Of a DNA stretch of 64,000 bases, positions 17,992 through 25,058 are shown piece by piece. Position 1 is the stretch's first letter. Every line of letters begins with the position of its first letter. The stretch lies in the NCBI GenBank assembly GCA_035946575.1, contig DASYZG010000040.1, forward strand, positions 62,001-126,000, read 5' to 3'. The position numbers and the translations under genes were made by a program. Under the pieces are notes generated by a model. The model made no database searches. It was not told the DNA's origin and was given only the letters and a program-made list of their open reading frames with translations. This stretch comes from Gp13-AA77 sp035946575. Its GTDB lineage: Bacteria > Acidobacteriota > Terriglobia > UBA7540.

Positions 17992-20900
17992 CTACTGGTT
18001 GGTGATCGTCTCATCCAAATTCAAGATCGTGCTCGCGACCGTGGTCCAGGCGGCAAGTTCACGGACGTCGATTTTCGAACTGCACTGGCTAGCGCCCACG
18101 CTCAGCAACTTCAGCGCCGCAGCGCGATCCTGCCGGTAATCAATCAACTCGTCCTGCGCCAGGCCGGCGAGAAGCGCCCGCTCCTGCGGACGTGGATATC
18201 GCGCCGTGGCGAGCCTGAACATAAAGTCAATGCGCTGGGCAGGATCGTGCCCCGCTTCCAGGATGGCGCGCTGGGCGAGCATCCTGGCTGCCTCCACGTA
18301 GGTGGGATCGTTCATCAGCTCCAAAGCCTGCAGGGGCGTGTTGGTCGCAACGCGCCGTGCCGCGCACTTCTCGCGGTCGGGAGCATCGAAGGTGGTGAGC
18401 TCGGGCGGCGGCGCCGTCCGCTTCCAGATGGTATACATCCCTCTCCGGTAGAGATCGCCTCCGGTGCCCTGGTGATACGTCTGGGCGGTGAACCCTTCGC
18501 CATAGGCCATATCTTCCCAGACGCCCTTCGGTTGATAGGGATAGGCGCTGGGACCACCGATCTTCGGGTTCAGCAGGCCGCTTACGGCGAGGGCGTTGTC
18601 GCGAATCTCCTCGGCGGACAGCCGGAAGCGCGGCCCGCGTGCCAGCAGCCGGTTGTCGGGATCGCGCTCCTCGAGTTCCGGCGAAGCCTTGGACGACTGC
18701 CGGTAGGTGGACGAGGTAACGATCAGGCGCTCCATGGCCTTCACATTCCAACCGGTGCGCATGAACTCGGTTGCCAGCCAGTCCAGTAGCTCCGGATTGC
18801 TGGGTGGCTCGCCCTGCGCTCCGAAATCCTCGGAGGTCTTCACCAGGCCAATGCCAAAGTTCTCCTGCCAGAAGTGATTCACGGCCACCCGCGCGGTGAG
18901 TGGATTTGCCGGATCCACGATCCAGCGCGCCAGGGTCAGACGATTGAGCGGCGCGCCCGCCGGCAACGGCGGCAGGAAAGAGGGCACGCCGGGCGTGACT
19001 TTATCTCCCGGATTGTCGTACTGGCCGCGGCCGAGAATGAATGTGTCGCGCGGCTTCTTCATTTCGGCCATGACCATGGTAGTGGGGATGGCCTTCTTCA
19101 GCTTCTCTTTCTGCTCGCGAAGGGATTTCAATTGAGCATAAAGCCGGCGATCCTCCCGGGGAGCTGCGACACCGAGGTAGTATTCGCTCAGCCGCCGCTC
19201 GCGATCCTTAAGTTGGTTAGCGGCCTTCATCTCCGGAGTCTCGGCCTTGTCGAGTTCACCGATGTCGGCTTCGGCGGGGGGCTTTTCCGGCTCCAGGCTC
19301 TCGATTTCGGTGGCGGGCTTGCCGGCGAGATCGGCAAGGAGTGCGCGCGCGGGAGCCTCCACGGCCAGAACTTCGGATTCCTCCGCGCGGAGCGTCCGGC
19401 TGTAAATGCGGAAATCGTCGATCTGTCCCTTGAACGGCGGGCCCAAGGTCTTGTTGCCGATGGAGAGCGGGGCCGGAGTCCGGATGCTGCCGCTCAGATG
19501 GTCTCGAACGATCACCGTGGGAAGAGCCTTGCCGTCAAGGTACATCGTTATGCCCGCAGCGCGTCCGGAACCGTCGTAATTCACCACCAGGTGTTGAAGC
19601 CCGGTGAAGTTCATCGAGTCGAAAGTTGGCGCGCCAAGCACGCGATCGCGCGTCTCGATCTCGATCGCATCGTCGGGCCAGTGGTTTGCCAATCGGATGC
19701 GCAGGCGGAAGTCACGCTTGAAGACGTCGCTGAAGGCCGCGTCTTCCAAGGCGACCTCATACCCGCGCCAGTTCGCTGATGGGTCGCGCTTCTGGACCAC
19801 GTCCAGCGGCTTCGAACCGTCCGGATTCAACCAGAGAGCCAACGCAAACGCCTGCTTGCGATCGAAGTCGCCGGATGCCGCCCCGCTACCGCCAAAATCC
19901 ACCTCAGTCTCGCCAGTGAAACCCGCCGCTTGCCGGATCGCGCCGTCGCCATACACCACTTCGCCGCGAGCGGCCCTGGCACCCTGGCCGTGTCCGGACG
20001 AGTCCTTGAGATTGCCCTCGAATTCGTACCAGGCGGCCAGGCCATCGCGGGAGGGCTCGGGCAGTGTACTGAGATGCTCCTGCCGCCACTGGTTCTCCCC
20101 GGCAACGATCTGCTTCTCGGGCAGTGCGGCCAGGACGGCGGCAATCCGGTGATCCAGATCCTGCATTCCGCGCTGCTGCTCCGGCGAGGGCAGCGCCAGA
20201 ACCGGATCAGCATTACCCTGGGTGCCGTCGAGGCCGCGCTCCGGTACCGTATTGAAAAAGGCGAAGAAGCTGTAGAAATCCCTCTGCTTGATGGGATCGA
20301 ACTTGTGGTCGTGACAGCGCGCGCAACCCATGGTCAGGCCGAGCCAGGTGGTCGCCGTGGTACTGGCGCGATCCACCACGTACTCCACGTGATATTCAGC
20401 CGGAATGGCACCGCCTTCGAAATTGATTTCGTGGTTGCGATTGAACCCGCTGGCGATCTTCTGTTCCAGGGTGGCGTTCGGCAACAGGTCGCCGGCGAGC
20501 TGTTCGACGGTGAACTGGTCATAGGGTTCATTGCGGTTGAAAGCCGCGATCACCCAGTCGCGCCACGGCCACATCTCGCGGAGGCTGTCGATGTGGTAGC
20601 CGTGAGTATCGGCGTAGCGCGCCAGATCCAGCCAGGGCATGGCCATGCGCTCGCCGTAGTGAGGGGAAGCCAGAAGCCGGTCCACGTGTTTCTCGTAAGC
20701 ATCCGGCGACTTGTCAGCGAGGAACGAATCGAGATCAGCGGGCGTCGGCGGCAGGCCGGTAAGATCGAAGGAGACGCGGCGCAGCAGCGTGGCCCGGTCG
20801 GCCTCCGGCGACGGCTTCAATCCCTCGCGCTCCAGCCGCGCCAGCACAAAGTTGTCGATAGGATTGCGCGGCCACCTCTTGTCCTGGACCTCCGGCACCG

Positions 20901-21336
20901 GCGGGCGGCGGGGCGCGATCCAGGCCCAGTGGCGTTCCCACTTCGCGCCCTGATCGATCCACGCTTTGATCGTCTCGATCTGCTCCGCGGTAAGCGTGCG
21001 GTTGGCGAACACCGGGGGCATGCGGAAGGCCGGGTCCGAGGAGCTGATCTTCAGATAAAGCTTGCTGTGCGCCGAGTCGCCGGGCGTGATGATCCGGTAT
21101 CCGCCGCGGTCGGCAAACAAACCCTCGGTGACGTCGAGGCGCAGATTCGCCATGCGCTGCTTTTCATCGGGACCGTGGCAGGCAAAACACTTGTCGGCGA
21201 GGATGGGCCGGACCTCGCGGTCGAAGTCGATCGTCCGCGCCGGTGAGCCGGCGGCGACGAGAGCGCGTCGCGGCCCCAGCAACAATCCGGTGCCAACTGC
21301 GACCAGCAAACAGAGCCGAAGCGAGCCAGACTTCAC
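17992..21336 (-). CDS. PSD1/DUF1553 cytochrome c-like protein with LamG domain
   Basis: 1114 residues, start GTG at 21336 with GGGAGG seven bases upstream. Order: signal peptide (about 1-28); planctomycete-type cytochrome domain with haem motif CFACH (C50, C53, H54) and RMPPVFANRTLTAEQIETIK; DUF1549 (about 150-360, LARLEREGLKPSPEADRATL, FNRNHEINFEGGAIPAEYHV); a concanavalin/LamG module (about 440-650, DSSGHGQGARAARGEVVYGD, FKGQIDDFRIYSRTL); a short coiled stretch; and DUF1553 (about 790-1090, RVAVNHFWQENFGIGLVKTS). It is periplasmic and the usual partner of DUF1501. The upstream region ends at the prophage boundary. Confidence 0.92.
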   Translation of the reverse strand: MKSGSLRLCLLVAVGTGLLLGPRRALVAAGSPARTIDFDREVRPILADKCFACHGPDEKQRMANLRLDVTEGLFADRGGYRIITPGDSAHSKLYLKISSSDPAFRMPPVFANRTLTAEQIETIKAWIDQGAKWERHWAWIAPRRPPVPEVQDKRWPRNPIDNFVLARLEREGLKPSPEADRATLLRRVSFDLTGLPPTPADLDSFLADKSPDAYEKHVDRLLASPHYGERMAMPWLDLARYADTHGYHIDSLREMWPWRDWVIAAFNRNEPYDQFTVEQLAGDLLPNATLEQKIASGFNRNHEINFEGGAIPAEYHVEYVVDRASTTATTWLGLTMGCARCHDHKFDPIKQRDFYSFFAFFNTVPERGLDGTQGNADPVLALPSPEQQRGMQDLDHRIAAVLAALPEKQIVAGENQWRQEHLSTLPEPSRDGLAAWYEFEGNLKDSSGHGQGARAARGEVVYGDGAIRQAAGFTGETEVDFGGSGAASGDFDRKQAFALALWLNPDGSKPLDVVQKRDPSANWRGYEVALEDAAFSDVFKRDFRLRIRLANHWPDDAIEIETRDRVLGAPTFDSMNFTGLQHLVVNYDGSGRAAGITMYLDGKALPTVIVRDHLSGSIRTPAPLSIGNKTLGPPFKGQIDDFRIYSRTLRAEESEVLAVEAPARALLADLAGKPATEIESLEPEKPPAEADIGELDKAETPEMKAANQLKDRERRLSEYYLGVAAPREDRRLYAQLKSLREQKEKLKKAIPTTMVMAEMKKPRDTFILGRGQYDNPGDKVTPGVPSFLPPLPAGAPLNRLTLARWIVDPANPLTARVAVNHFWQENFGIGLVKTSEDFGAQGEPPSNPELLDWLATEFMRTGWNVKAMERLIVTSSTYRQSSKASPELEERDPDNRLLARGPRFRLSAEEIRDNALAVSGLLNPKIGGPSAYPYQPKGVWEDMAYGEGFTAQTYHQGTGGDLYRRGMYTIWKRTAPPPELTTFDAPDREKCAARRVATNTPLQALELMNDPTYVEAARMLAQRAILEAGHDPAQRIDFMFRLATARYPRPQERALLAGLAQDELIDYRQDRAAALKLLSVGASQCSSKIDVRELAAWTTVASTILNLDETITNQ

Positions 21337-21476
21337 GAGTCCGCCTCCCGATAGAGTGTGCCGAAATCAAGCATCCGGCATATAACTCCGAGCGCGTCCA
21401 ACTTGCCGCCCGTCGCTTCACGCGCGAGTATGAGCGAAAGTATACACCACGGATGCCAACCGGCACCCCAAATCCG
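21337..21476. promoter_or_regulatory. leader of the DUF1553 gene up to the prophage boundary
   Basis: No gene. On the minus strand TATACT (complement of 21439-21444) is a good -10 box about 100 bp before the DUF1553 start. A -35 at the usual distance is weak (21462-21467). The proposed prophage insertion point lies only about 35 bp further upstream, so any upstream activator sites would have been displaced. Confidence 0.35.
21472..21476. repeat. 5-bp target duplication, left copy (ATCCG)
   Basis: ATCCG abuts the proposed left end of the prophage. The identical pentamer abuts the right end at 60031-60035. Five-base duplication is what Mu-type transposition makes. Confidence 0.6.
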
Positions 21477-21672
21477 TATGCGGAATGAGGGTTCGTGGCT
21501 AAATTGGAGGGCGTTGGAGTAAGGCGTAAGTGATTGGAAACACGGCGGCCGCTATTCGAGTGGCGCGCACGGTTGTTGGCAGAAGGTGAGGGGTTGTGCA
21601 CAGTCTCCGTGCACAGTCTAGAACGTAAACAAAGGACTTAACGTTGGTTAGATCAGGGATCGTGGCGTGAAA
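21477..21672 (+). repeat. Left-end transposase-site array
   Basis: Three similar sites in the same orientation: GGTTCGTGGC at 21490-21499, GGTTGTTGGC at 21571-21580 and GGATCGTGGC at 21657-21666, each followed by an A-rich stretch. The second is preceded by GCGCAC, as are the right-end sites. By analogy with the L1-L3 sites of Mu these should bind the transposase. Confidence 0.6.
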
Positions 21673-21757
21673 AGTGCACAGTCTGTGCACAGTATCGGGT
21701 ATCAGGAATGCCAGTTAGGTCTAAGTATCTTGATACATGCGTTAGATACTGTGCACA
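21595..21757. repeat. Five GTGCACA boxes near the prophage left end
   Basis: GTGCACA occurs at 21596, 21609, 21674, 21685 and 21751, mostly as GTGCACAGT[CA]T. The first four form two close direct-repeat pairs (13 and 11 bp apart). The core GTGCAC is self-complementary, and GTGCAC or GCGCAC also precedes the right-end transposase sites. They may be repressor or transposase half-sites. Confidence 0.65.
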
Positions 21758-21967
21758 ATTATCGCCTTGACACAGCGAACGCAGAGCGTGACGAAATGCC
21801 GTCATTTTAAAGCGCTGCCGAGCTTTCCGACTATATAAAGGATGCCGCCCCCGACCAGGCATCGCAAGGCCGGCCCAGGCAAACTCCGCCAGAAGCCATG
21901 AGGCACGAAGTCGGCATCAGGACAAAGCCGGAGAGGAAAAGGATGGCGCCGGCGATCTGGGCTCTTC
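21673..21967. other. non-coding left-end segment of the prophage
   Basis: No supported gene. The segment is unusually A+T-rich near 21720-21840 and holds the last three GTGCACA boxes. A tiny lipoprotein-like frame begins near its end (21943) but overlaps the minus-strand membrane gene. Confidence 0.45.
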
Positions 21968-22210
21968 TCATCCTACTTTCGGCTGGCTGTCAGGAACGCT
22001 GACCTCTGGCCGCGAGGCTAAAGCCTCTATGGCCGACGCAATTCGGCGAAGGGTCGCCGTCTGACTCTCCGCTTCCGCGAGCACCTTCTTGATCCGATCG
22101 GCCATCCGCCAGAGCTTCAAGGGCAGCAGGATATAGATCACCAAAAGCACGGCCACAACCACAAAACCCACGAGGCCGAGACCCGCAAACAAACCGCCCG
22201 CGCTATCCAT
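21968..22210 (-). CDS. Small single-span membrane protein, immunity region
   Basis: 80 residues with one transmembrane segment (about 8-32, GLGLVGFVVVAVLLVIYILL) and a cytoplasmic helical tail (RMADRIKKVLAEAESQTATL). Its ATG overlaps the stop of the upstream gene by eight bases (ATGGATAG), so it is translationally coupled in the leftward immunity operon. No family is recognised. In temperate phages such genes near the repressor are often exclusion or regulatory factors, which is only inference here. Confidence 0.6.
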   Translation of the reverse strand: MDSAGGLFAGLGLVGFVVVAVLLVIYILLPLKLWRMADRIKKVLAEAESQTATLRRIASAIEALASRPEVSVPDSQPKVG

Positions 22211-22514
22211 TTTGCCCCTTCCTGGCGGCGCTTGAGCCTGCCGCCCGATCGTTCAGTTCACCGGCAAAGTGGCGCAGCACCTCGATGGCCACATCGTTGC
22301 CCGCCGCCGCGGCTTCGTAGAGGATCTTGAGCGCCAACGAGGCGGTATTGAAGTAACGCGCTGCCCGGACCTGGCGGTCACCCTCTTCTTCGCTTCGGGA
22401 TGGCCGGCTGGTTCTCAAAAAGAGGAGCGCCTCCAGGCTTCCTCTGGATATCGGCGGATTCCGGTTTTTTCTTGAACTGACTGCAGTCGATTCCGAACGC
22501 CCGCAGGCTATCAC
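22203..22514 (-). CDS. Hypothetical small protein of the leftward operon
   Basis: Up to 103 residues. The C-terminal half (ARYFNTASLALKILYEAAAA then GNDVAIEVLRHFAGEL) looks like a real helical protein. The N-terminal half lies inside the preceding HTH gene in another frame, so the true start is uncertain and may be an internal TTG or ATG. The stop overlaps the next gene. No function can be assigned. Confidence 0.4.
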   Translation of the reverse strand: MIACGRSESTAVSSRKNRNPPISRGSLEALLFLRTSRPSRSEEEGDRQVRAARYFNTASLALKILYEAAAAGNDVAIEVLRHFAGELNDRAAGSSAARKGQNG

Positions 22515-22665
22515 CGTCCGGGCACATTTGCAACATCTTTAAAAGGTAGTCTCCAGATGGGACGGCCTCGCCACTTTCCCACTTCTGGAACTGACGAAGG
22601 CTCACCTCCAGAAGCGGCGCCATCTCCTCCTGGATAAGGCCAAGACGCTTCCGCAGGGCGCGCAC
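22378..22665 (-). CDS. HTH (XRE-type) regulator, candidate prophage repressor
   Basis: 95 residues from a GTG at 22665. Residues 3-45 form an XRE-type helix-turn-helix (LRKRLGLIQEEMAPLLEVSL then RQFQKWESGEAVPSGDYLLK). The polar C-terminal tail shows no dimerisation domain. It diverges from the rightward HTH gene at 22815, as repressor and Ner/Cro genes do in Mu-like phages, so it is the best candidate for lysogeny control. It is much shorter than Mu c. No clear ribosome site precedes the GTG, and an upstream non-canonical start in the same frame is possible. Confidence 0.65.
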   Translation of the reverse strand: MRALRKRLGLIQEEMAPLLEVSLRQFQKWESGEAVPSGDYLLKMLQMCPDGDSLRAFGIDCSQFKKKPESADIQRKPGGAPLFENQPAIPKRRRG

Positions 22666-22740
22666 GGCAGCCGGGATCGCCGCTGCGATCTCCTCGACCT
22701 GGACCCCTAGAAAAATATTTTCACCCTAACCAAAAAGTGC

Positions 22741-22804
22741 TTGACACGTCCTTTTGTTCGTGATTTTATGGACGTGAACAATAGTTCAGGTGGACAAGTC
22801 CACC
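22741..22804 (+). promoter_or_regulatory. Rightward early promoter and operator-like palindrome
   Basis: TTGACA at 22741-22746 is followed after 17 bp by TTTTAT (22764-22769), a good sigma-70 promoter facing the early genes. Overlapping it is GTTC...GAAC dyad symmetry (22756-22779). Just downstream is a perfect palindrome GGTGGAC-AA-GTCCACC (22789-22804). The position between the divergent HTH genes fits an operator. Confidence 0.6.
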
Positions 22805-22814
22805 GCCTAAAACT

Positions 22815-23081
22815 ATGAAGCGTATCACAGGAAAGCCGCCGCATAAAGCCATGCCAAAGGCCACGCGGACCCTGGTGCTGTCGACGCGCGGCGCCCAGGT
22901 CGAGATTGCCGGGATCGCCGAGTGCTCGCGCGGGTACGTGTGGAGCGTGATGCACGGCCGCAAGCAGCCCAGCCAGAAGCTCTGGGACGCGGTCGTGACC
23001 TGGATGGATCGACACACGCGCACGTCGCTTTCGGCGATGGCAGCTGCCGAGATGGAGGCCCATGATGGCGTGGCTTCTTAG
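22815..23081 (+). CDS. Ner/Cro-like HTH protein
   Basis: An 88-residue basic protein. Residues 28-62 (AQVEIAGIAECSRGYVWSVM then HGRKQPSQKLWDAVVTWM) have a helix-turn-helix with the shape of lambda-like and Ner-like DNA-binding proteins. It is the first gene of the rightward early operon and lies directly after the promoter and palindrome. It likely represses early or immunity transcription, by analogy with Mu ner. The ATG lacks a good Shine-Dalgarno; a second ATG at 22851 is possible. Confidence 0.65.
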   Translation: MKRITGKPPHKAMPKATRTLVLSTRGAQVEIAGIAECSRGYVWSVMHGRKQPSQKLWDAVVTWMDRHTRTSLSAMAAAEMEAHDGVAS

Positions 23082-23641
23082 GGTGCGCTACGCGGATCGG
23101 ACGAAACGTGAGCGTCGCCTCGCTGGAATGCGAGAAGTCAGTCGGGCAATCGGCGGCTACATCAATGTCACCGCCAGGTTTCCGGTTCGCTACGTTCCCC
23201 TCGTTTCCTGCCTGCTGATCGCAGGCGGAGTGGCCCGCGCGCAGCGGATTCAGAATTCCAGATTCCAAATTCCAAAGTTCACGTCGGAGGCGATCGCCGC
23301 CGGCATGCCGGTGCCCGGTCCGGCCGAAATCGCCCGGCCGCGCGAGTTCAAGGTGGTCAACGGCAAGTTCTCGGGCCTGGCAGCGGTTTCGATTGCTGCC
23401 GCGGCCGCGGACGTCGCCCTTGGCGCATCGCTGTGTCGCCGCCGGATCCTGCAGGGAATTGAATCCTTTTATGCAGCGGGGCGCTGCAGGTTTTGCAGTG
23501 GGCATCGGAACCACGGCCCTGGCGAGCGCGGCCGGCTACGAACTCAGGCGCCGCCGGTCCCGGGCCTGGTTCATCCCGCAGCTCGCCGCCGCCGGCATTC
23601 ACGCCGTGGGCATCGCTACCGATCTCGGAGGTTCCCGATGA
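23062..23641 (+). pseudogene. Frameshifted DUF5658-like exported/membrane protein
   Basis: Two frames make one protein. From 23062 the frame gives a signal-like segment (VRYVPLVSCLLIAGGVARAQ) and continues to SGLAAVSIAAAAADVA near 23420. Beyond that the family-like sequence continues in the +1 frame (AHRCVAAGSCRELNPFMQRG, then AAGYELRRRRSRAWFIPQLA and HAVGIATDLGGSR) to a TGA at 23641. That TGA overlaps the ATG of the next gene, showing the second frame is genuinely used. The ...C.E.NP(L/F)M... motif recalls DUF5658-type small membrane proteins. A single-base indel near 23410-23432 is most likely; a programmed shift is less likely. Confidence 0.6.
23248..23275. repeat. Heptamer tract, four units (ATTCCAR-type)
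   Basis: ATTCAGA ATTCCAG ATTCCAA ATTCCAA inside the frameshifted gene, just after its signal-like segment. One of the set of 7-bp tracts found in the prophage. Confidence 0.75.
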
Positions 23642-23799
23642 CAGCATCAACAATCCCGATATGGTCGGCTTTCGTGCTTTGGCTTTCTATTTCAGCCGTG
23701 CTGCTTTACCTGCACGGCCTGGTGGAGGACTGGTATCACGCCTGGCACGCGCGCCGGGCCTTGAGGCGAATTGATTCCGTTTCACCCCGCCCGCGCTGA
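23638..23799 (+). CDS. Small membrane protein (53 aa)
   Basis: The ATG has GGAGG six bases upstream and overlaps the preceding stop as ATGA. Residues 6-27 form a membrane segment (IPIWSAFVLWLSISAVLLYL), followed by a basic tail (HAWHARRALRRI). The larger frame from 23062 also runs through this region by accident. No function is known; it lies in the early region before the transposition genes. Confidence 0.6.
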   Translation: MTASTIPIWSAFVLWLSISAVLLYLHGLVEDWYHAWHARRALRRIDSVSPRPR

Positions 23800-24001
23800 A
23801 GGACCCACGCGAGGCGGGCGCGGTTCCCCTCCGCGCTCCGACCGTCCCCTCCCCCCAGGGGGCGGCCGGAGTGAAGCGGAATCGAAGCTTGACCGGCGTC
23901 TCCGGTAGCCCCGGAGCCGGAACTCTTGACCTCCTTTAGGAGCGCCACGCGATTGGGCGGCGTGGCGGGCGCCGGGCTCAGATCCTGTGGGTAGGTTGCT
24001 C

Positions 24002-24220
24002 ATGATGAATAACAAGCTCCTGGCCGCGAGGGCCACACGCGTGGAAGAAGAGGTTGCCGACGAGCTGGCGAAGATCAGCGACCACGATGGCTTGAAGCCC
24101 GCCGAAGTGGATCGCCAAATACTTACCTGGTTCGCGGCCACCATAGCGCGCCGCCGGCGCCCAGGGCAAGCGTTGAAACAGTTTTTACGTTCGCTCGTGG
24201 TGGTTGAGAACGCGGCCTAG
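24002..24220 (+). CDS. Hypothetical early protein (72 aa)
   Basis: Starts MMNNKLLAARATRVEEEVAD, an acidic then basic helical protein (AEVDRQILTWFAATIARRRR). It lies in the early region, 200 bp after the previous gene. No family is recognised. The start could also be the GTG at 23987. Size and residue pattern suggest a small cytoplasmic DNA- or protein-binding factor, but this is not supported by a motif. Confidence 0.5.
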   Translation: MMNNKLLAARATRVEEEVADELAKISDHDGLKPAEVDRQILTWFAATIARRRRPGQALKQFLRSLVVVENAA

Positions 24221-24258
24221 CGCCGCTCCCACACGTAGCGCCGTAAGGAACGTCATAA

Positions 24259-24510
24259 ATGTTACCAGGCCCTCGAAAGTCAAAAGTCGAGAGTCGAAAG
24301 GCGCAAGACGCCCAGATTCTGCAGAGGCTCGCCAGGCGTCTTGGCTTGCCGGTTGACAGTCTCTTTTCCGGCGCACCCTCTTCCGCGGCCCGCGCGCACA
24401 CGCCGGCGGTCGCGGATCGGGGTGATGCCTGTGCATCCCTTCCCACCGATACCACCGGTAGGGGACTAGCGCCGGAACGGGCCGGGGCTTCTGAAAGGAG
24501 GCCCCGGTGA
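24259..24510 (+). CDS. Hypothetical early protein with heptamer-encoded N-terminus
   Basis: 83 residues; AAGGA lies ten bases before the ATG, and the stop overlaps the next gene as GTGA, supporting translation. Residues 5-14 (PRKSKVESRK) are encoded by a 7-bp tandem tract. Residues 16-40 (AQDAQILQRLARRLGLPVDS) look helical, with a recognition-helix-like LARRLGLPVDSLF. The rest is Ala/Pro-rich. No function is assigned. Confidence 0.5.
   Translation: MLPGPRKSKVESRKAQDAQILQRLARRLGLPVDSLFSGAPSSAARAHTPAVADRGDACASLPTDTTGRGLAPERAGASERRPR
24273..24300. repeat. Heptamer tract, four units (TCGAAAG-type)
   Basis: TCGAAAG TCAAAAG TCGAGAG TCGAAAG, at the 5' end of the small early gene; the tract is translated. 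Confidence 0.8.
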
Positions 24511-25046
24511 AAGCTCTTGCCTTTTGGGCGGCCTGCGCCACGGTACTCTTCGCCCTTCTGCTGGTCGTTCTCGCCGCCGGCGTTCATCGACGGAACTGGT
24601 GCTTTGCCGCCTGGCTCGGCTCCGGCGTGGCGGTGCAGCTCGGGGCGGCCTGCCTGCTGGCGCTTGGCTGGCAGCGGGCGCTGCGCTATCTGGGCCAGGC
24701 GGACGAGTGGATAGCCGTCGGGCTCGCGCTCGGCGCGATGGTGGAGGCGGTAATCAGGTGCCAGCGGTCAGGCGTCAGGGACGAGGTCAACCTCACGGTG
24801 GCCATTGGTCTCGGAGCCATTCTGGCGGTTAATGCGGTTCAGACTCTGGCGGCGCGGCAGGGATTCATCGCGACTTCGGAGCTCTGGACCTGGTTTCGCA
24901 ACATCGGCTTTATGGGTCCGGCTGTCTGGATGCTGCTCTCGTTTTCGAACATCGATTTCGGCCGCGCCCTGCGGGTGGCTCGCGAGCTGATGGCGAGTCC
25001 GAAGCTGGCGGAGGCTCTGGGGTTTGCGCGTTCGCTGGTTGGCTAA
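24507..25046 (+). CDS. Multi-span membrane protein upstream of the transposase
   Basis: 179 residues, GTG start with GGAGG five to six bases upstream. About five hydrophobic segments are visible (4-25, 33-54, 65-82, 92-112 and 128-145). No family is recognised. It lies 12 bp before the transposase gene in the same operon. The position is unusual, since Mu has no membrane protein just before its A gene. A superinfection-exclusion role is possible, but that is only inference. Confidence 0.7.
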   Translation: MKALAFWAACATVLFALLLVVLAAGVHRRNWCFAAWLGSGVAVQLGAACLLALGWQRALRYLGQADEWIAVGLALGAMVEAVIRCQRSGVRDEVNLTVAIGLGAILAVNAVQTLAARQGFIATSELWTWFRNIGFMGPAVWMLLSFSNIDFGRALRVARELMASPKLAEALGFARSLVG

Positions 25047-25058
25047 AGGGGGACTACT

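Noticed and set aside
23800..24001. Possible gene or RNA in the 200-bp early gap
   Set aside because: G+C-rich sequence with a C run but no coding pattern or clear structured RNA.
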